From: Flavobacteriales bacterium UBA2040
Lineage (GTDB): Bacteria; Bacteroidota; Bacteroidia; Flavobacteriales_D; Crocinitomicaceae
DNA length: 8,837 nucleotides
Assembly (NCBI GenBank): GCA_002332715.1
Contig: DDBE01000106.1
Span: 1 to 8,837 of the forward strand
Reading direction: 5' to 3'
Shown: positions 6,378-8,837 of the stretch, in pieces
How positions within the stretch are numbered: position 1 is the stretch's first letter
Layout of the letters: each line of letters begins with the position of its first letter
Program-made: the position numbers and the translations under genes
The notes under the pieces: model-generated
The model's input: only the letters and a program-made list of their open reading frames with translations
Told to the model about the DNA's origin: nothing
Database searches by the model: none

Positions 6378-6434
6378 TAGCAATTTGCTTTTGGCTATGC
6401 TCGAGGTGAGCCAACCGCCAAAAGCCAATTGCTA
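6378..6434. repeat. 18-bp inverted repeat overlapping the rsmI stop codon
   Basis: Arms 6378-6395 and 6417-6434 are reverse complements at 17 of 18 positions (core GCCAAAAGC / GCTTTTGGC) around a 21-base loop. A small inner stem, GCTC with GAGC (6399-6402 and 6408-6411), is possible. The minus-strand rsmI stop codon TAG (6434-6432) forms the tip of the right arm. There is no T-run after the stem on the minus strand, so it is more likely an RNA-stabilising or attenuating hairpin, or a mobile palindromic repeat, than a classic terminator. Confidence 0.7.
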
Positions 6435-7145
6435 TTTTTTTCTCTCTAATTTCTTCTTCTGTTTCGCTTCCTCTTTCGAAATTCCTTCGATAACGACAAC
6501 TATCTCTCCACGTGGTGGATTTTGGTCAAAATATATCTTTAAATCGGCCGCAGTTCCTCGGTGAAAAGTCTCAAACATTTTTGAAATCTCCCGAACCACA
6601 CAAACGTTTCGATCGGCACCCATGAATTCTTCAATCTGCGCCATACATTTTGCTAAGCGATGAGGAGATTCATATAGTACAACGGTTCTTTCTTCTTCGG
6701 CCAATTCTATAAACTTGGATTGTCGACCTTTTTTATGTGGCAAAAATCCTTCGAAAATAAATCTGTCGCAAGACATTCCGCTCCCCACCAATGCTGGAAT
6801 GATAGCAGTTGGCCCGGGTAAGCATTCTACTTTAATCCCAGCGTCTATACAGGCGCGAACCAATAGAAATCCCGGGTCAGATATTCCAGGCGTACCAGCA
6901 TCTGAAATTAAAGAAACCATTTTGCTCGCCTGAATTTTCTGTACGGTGTTTCCCAGGGCCTTGTGCTCGTTGTGCGCATGAAAAGCGATGAGGGGTTTTG
7001 AGATATCAAGGTGTTTCATCAGTTTCATACTTGTTCGGGTATCCTCTGCCAAAATGTAGTCCGATTCTTTCAAAATACGAATTGCACGAAGAGTAATGTC
7101 CTCTAGATTCCCGATGGGAGTTGGTACTAAAACAAGATGAGCCAT
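6432..7145 (-). CDS. rsmI: 16S rRNA (cytidine-1402-2'-O)-methyltransferase
   Basis: This 237-residue enzyme uses S-adenosylmethionine to 2'-O-methylate C1402 in the decoding centre of 16S rRNA, the base also N4-methylated by RsmH. It belongs to the tetrapyrrole-methylase-like SAM fold. The family motifs appear in order: PTPIGNLEDITLRA (8-21), AEDTRTS (33-39), SDAGTPGISDPG (81-92), CLPGPTAIIPAL (108-119), GFLPHKKGR (133-141), YESPHRL (158-164) and PRGEIVVVIEG near the end, then a lysine-rich tail. The open frame extends to an ATG at 7220, but family similarity begins at MAHLVLVPTPIGN, and the extra 25 residues would lie in an inverted repeat, so ATG 7145 is chosen. No Shine-Dalgarno sequence is present. 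It is divergent from hemA and is followed by the MDR gene. Length is normal for the family. Confidence 0.96.
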   Translation of the reverse strand: MAHLVLVPTPIGNLEDITLRAIRILKESDYILAEDTRTSMKLMKHLDISKPLIAFHAHNEHKALGNTVQKIQASKMVSLISDAGTPGISDPGFLLVRACIDAGIKVECLPGPTAIIPALVGSGMSCDRFIFEGFLPHKKGRQSKFIELAEEERTVVLYESPHRLAKCMAQIEEFMGADRNVCVVREISKMFETFHRGTAADLKIYFDQNPPRGEIVVVIEGISKEEAKQKKKLERKK

Positions 7146-7149
7146 GGGG

Positions 7150-7157
7150 TAAAGATA
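7150..7157 (-). promoter_or_regulatory. Putative -7 promoter box for rsmI
   Basis: On the minus strand TATCTTTA differs from TAnnTTTG only at its last base and ends four bases before the rsmI ATG. If used, the transcript would start within CCCC or at the ATG itself, a leaderless mRNA. No clear -33 TTG is found at 18 to 20 bases upstream, so support is modest. Confidence 0.35.
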
Positions 7158-7173
7158 AGCACTAAATGGATTA

Positions 7174-7246
7174 AAATTCGAAGCCTTCGGCAATCTTTTA
7201 TTCGAAGTGCTTTTGCACATTATGAATGCCGTAAGGCTTCGAATTT
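7174..7246. repeat. Long inverted repeat between rsmI and hemA
   Basis: Left arm 7174-7191 (AAATTCGAAGCCTTCGGC) pairs with right arm 7228-7246; all 18 bases match once a single extra T at 7232 is bulged out. The 36-base loop carries its own small hairpin, GTGC-TTTT-GCAC (7207-7218). The structure sits in the divergent region just upstream of the rsmI promoter box and about 80 bases upstream of the hemA box. It may be a palindromic repeat family of this genome, or a two-way terminator or insulator. No flanking target duplication was identified. Confidence 0.7.
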
Positions 7247-7300
7247 ATTGTGCTATATAGAATGATTCCAAATTAGCCTGTAACCCTTGAAATGACCGAG

Positions 7301-7320
7301 TTGTGACAATTCTCTGACAA
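7301..7320. promoter_or_regulatory. Possible operator upstream of hemA
   Basis: TTGTGACAA (7301-7309) is a perfect 9-bp odd palindrome, and its TGACAA half recurs at 7315-7320, 11 bases away, about one helical turn. It lies just upstream of the hemA -7 box, where a regulator could act. This is inference; no known Bacteroidota heme regulator site is being claimed. Confidence 0.25.
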
Positions 7321-7328
7321 AGCTAGGT

Positions 7329-7336
7329 TATCTTTG
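7329..7336 (+). promoter_or_regulatory. Putative -7 promoter box for the hemA operon
   Basis: TATCTTTG is an exact match to TAnnTTTG and lies 16 bases upstream of the hemA ATG, giving a predicted leader of roughly 10 bases (ACACAAGAGAAAGC region). The only TTG upstream (7301-7303) is about 25 bases away, too far for the usual -33 spacing, so the -33 element is weak or absent and an activator may be needed. Confidence 0.5.
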
Positions 7337-7352
7337 CAACACAAGAGAAAGC

Positions 7353-8582
7353 ATGTACGCACAGTTTCAAGTTATCGCCTTCACGCACAGCAACTTAGAT
7401 GTTGCTGAGATTGGTTTGCTTCATATTGAAGAGGACGAAAGAAAAGTGCGTTTGGCTGCGATCAAAGCTGAAATGAACTGGTCGGAGCTTCTTTTTCTCT
7501 CTACTTGTAACCGAGTTGAATTCTTTTTTTGTGGAGAATCATCCGGAACTGAGGAGAAATTATTCCACTTTTTTCGATCGCTTTACCCGAAATTACCGCA
7601 AGAAAAAATCGATTTATTTGTTTCCAACACACTTCATATTCAAGGTGAACGCTCTATGGAACATTTACTTCGCGTTGCTTCTTCTATTGATTCATTGGTT
7701 GTTGGTGAAAGAGAAATTATCACTCAAGTTCGGAAATCATATGAGCAAAGCCATAAATTAGGTTTAGCAGGCGATTTTATTCGATTGGCGGTCAAACAAA
7801 CAATCGAAACGGCGAAAAAGGTATACACGGAAACTTCAATTTCGAAAAAGCCAGTTTCTGTTGTCTCACTAGCGTATCATCGTTTGCGTGAATTGAATAT
7901 TCCGCTTGATGCGAGAATAATCATAGTGGGTGCTGGGGTCACAAATACGACGTTGAGCCGATTTCTCAGAAAGCACGGATACACTAATTTTGTTGTTTTC
8001 AACCGAACGTTGAGCAAGGGCGAAACACTCGCGAATGATTTAAATGGCGCAGCTTTGCCATTATCAGAGCTGAATGATTACACGAACGGTTTCGACGTAC
8101 TAATTTCATGCACAGGTGCAGATACGCATTTGGTTTCCCCTGAGATTTACAAAAACATTCTTCAAGGAGAAACGGATAAAAAAGTGGTCATTGATATTGC
8201 TATTCCGCAAGATATAGATCCAGCTATTATAGACAATCACAATGTTCACCATATTTCTGTATCTCTTTTACAGAAAATATCGGATAACAATTTAAAAGAA
8301 CGATCTTCTGAGATTAGCCATGTAGAACAAATTATATCTTGGTCCCTGACGAAGTTCAACCTCTTACAAAAAGAGAGAAATGTAGAATTGGCTATGCGTG
8401 ACGTTCCGCAAAAAGTAAAAGAAATTAAATCCATGGCGATGAACGAAGTGTTCAAAAACGACCTCGACAATTTAGACAAAGAATCGAAAGAGATTCTCGA
8501 AAAAATTCTGGGTTACATGGAGAAAAAATACATGAGTGTTCCGATGAAAATGGCAAAGGAAATTCTACTCAAATCAAAATAA
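7353..8582 (+). CDS. hemA: Glutamyl-tRNA reductase
   Basis: This 409-residue enzyme reduces glutamyl-tRNA(Glu) with NADPH to glutamate-1-semialdehyde, the first committed step of the C5 route to tetrapyrroles. The N-terminal catalytic domain holds the nucleophile Cys52 in LSTCNRVEFF, and SLVVGEREIITQVR (114-127) is a family signature. The NADPH Rossmann domain has GAGVTN (193-198), and the C-terminus is the long helical dimerisation region, with an intact end. Length is typical for Bacteroidota, close to the usual 410 to 420. In several bacteria HemA is controlled by heme-dependent proteolysis through its N-terminus; nothing in this sequence shows that here. The ATG at 7353 follows an A/G-rich GAGAAAGC. 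hemC begins two bases after its stop codon, so the two genes form an operon, and the gene is divergent from rsmI. Confidence 0.97.
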   Translation: MYAQFQVIAFTHSNLDVAEIGLLHIEEDERKVRLAAIKAEMNWSELLFLSTCNRVEFFFCGESSGTEEKLFHFFRSLYPKLPQEKIDLFVSNTLHIQGERSMEHLLRVASSIDSLVVGEREIITQVRKSYEQSHKLGLAGDFIRLAVKQTIETAKKVYTETSISKKPVSVVSLAYHRLRELNIPLDARIIIVGAGVTNTTLSRFLRKHGYTNFVVFNRTLSKGETLANDLNGAALPLSELNDYTNGFDVLISCTGADTHLVSPEIYKNILQGETDKKVVIDIAIPQDIDPAIIDNHNVHHISVSLLQKISDNNLKERSSEISHVEQIISWSLTKFNLLQKERNVELAMRDVPQKVKEIKSMAMNEVFKNDLDNLDKESKEILEKILGYMEKKYMSVPMKMAKEILLKSK

Positions 8583-8584
8583 AC

Positions 8585-8837
8585 ATGCAGAAAGTTATTA
8601 TTGGATCCAGAGGCAGTGACCTAGCACTTTGGCAGGCAAATCACGTCAAAAAACAACTCGAAGATTTGGGTAACGAAGTGGAAATAAAGGTCATCATTAC
8701 CCAAGGAGATGCTATCCAAGATTTGAGCTTCGACAAGTTAGAAGGAAAAGGATTTTTCACTAAGGAAATTGAAAATAAATTGTTGGCAGGAACAATCGAT
8801 TTAGCCGTTCATTCGCACAAAGATTTGGAAACGAATC
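8585..8837 (+). CDS. hemC: Porphobilinogen deaminase (hydroxymethylbilane synthase), N-terminal part
   Basis: The first 84 codons are present and the gene runs off the right edge. It joins four porphobilinogen molecules into hydroxymethylbilane, using a dipyrromethane cofactor attached to a cysteine that lies beyond the window. The start shows the family hallmark GSRGSDLALWQA (7-18), then ITQGDAIQD, GKGFFTKEIE and DLAVHSHKDLETN. The last is the Bacteroidota form of the DLAVHSxKD motif, whose aspartate lies in the active site. ATG 8585 is two bases after the hemA TAA, so translation is probably coupled with hemA; further hem genes may follow outside the window. Confidence 0.96.
   Translation, partial: MQKVIIGSRGSDLALWQANHVKKQLEDLGNEVEIKVIITQGDAIQDLSFDKLEGKGFFTKEIENKLLAGTIDLAVHSHKDLETN

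Noticed and set aside
6159..6428. 89-codon minus-strand frame over the MDR gene start and hairpin
   Set aside because: It is out of frame with the clearly coding MDR protein and reads through the inverted repeat.
7146..7220. Upstream extension of rsmI by 25 residues to ATG 7220
   Set aside because: The added sequence lies within the inverted repeat and precedes the conserved MAHLVLVPTPIGN start of the family.

Overview
The window looks like a chromosomal housekeeping stretch from a member of the Bacteroidota, most likely Flavobacteriales. Four things point there: an AT-rich composition, almost no Shine-Dalgarno sequences, -7 promoter boxes of the TAnnTTTG type, and Bacteroidota-style proteins (a signal-peptide-bearing S9 peptidase of about 940 residues, the SHKDLETN variant of the HemC motif, an HemW starting SGIYIHIPFCKQ). 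Assignment to a genus is not possible from this alone.

Layout, left to right. The last codons of xseA (+) are followed, after an unusually wide repeat-bearing gap, by xseB (+); together they encode exonuclease VII. A convergent intergenic region (383-613) holds a perfect hairpin, a possible terminator and a Bacteroidota-style intergenic repeat. Then come a large exported S9 prolyl-oligopeptidase-family peptidase and hemW (both -), spaced so that one transcript is likely. Divergent from hemW is a 117-residue protein of unknown function (+). It meets tail to tail what I read as the wreck of a small secreted-protein gene (-, 5056-5263). Next are a zinc-free MDR quinone-oxidoreductase-like gene and rsmI (both -); rsmI is bracketed by two large inverted repeats. 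Finally hemA and the start of hemC (+) run to the right edge as a tight tetrapyrrole operon.

Functional links. hemA and hemC start tetrapyrrole synthesis, and hemW, about 3 kb away, is a heme-trafficking radical-SAM relative, so two heme-linked loci sit near each other without an obvious shared operon. xseAB (DNA repair) and rsmI (16S rRNA modification) are ordinary housekeeping genes.

I see no evidence of a phage, transposase, CRISPR array, toxin-antitoxin pair, defence system or biosynthetic cluster. The items most worth a second look are the decayed secreted-peptide gene, the two inverted repeats around rsmI, the repeat-filled xseA-xseB gap, the promoter boxes that abut start codons, and the unassigned 117-residue protein.
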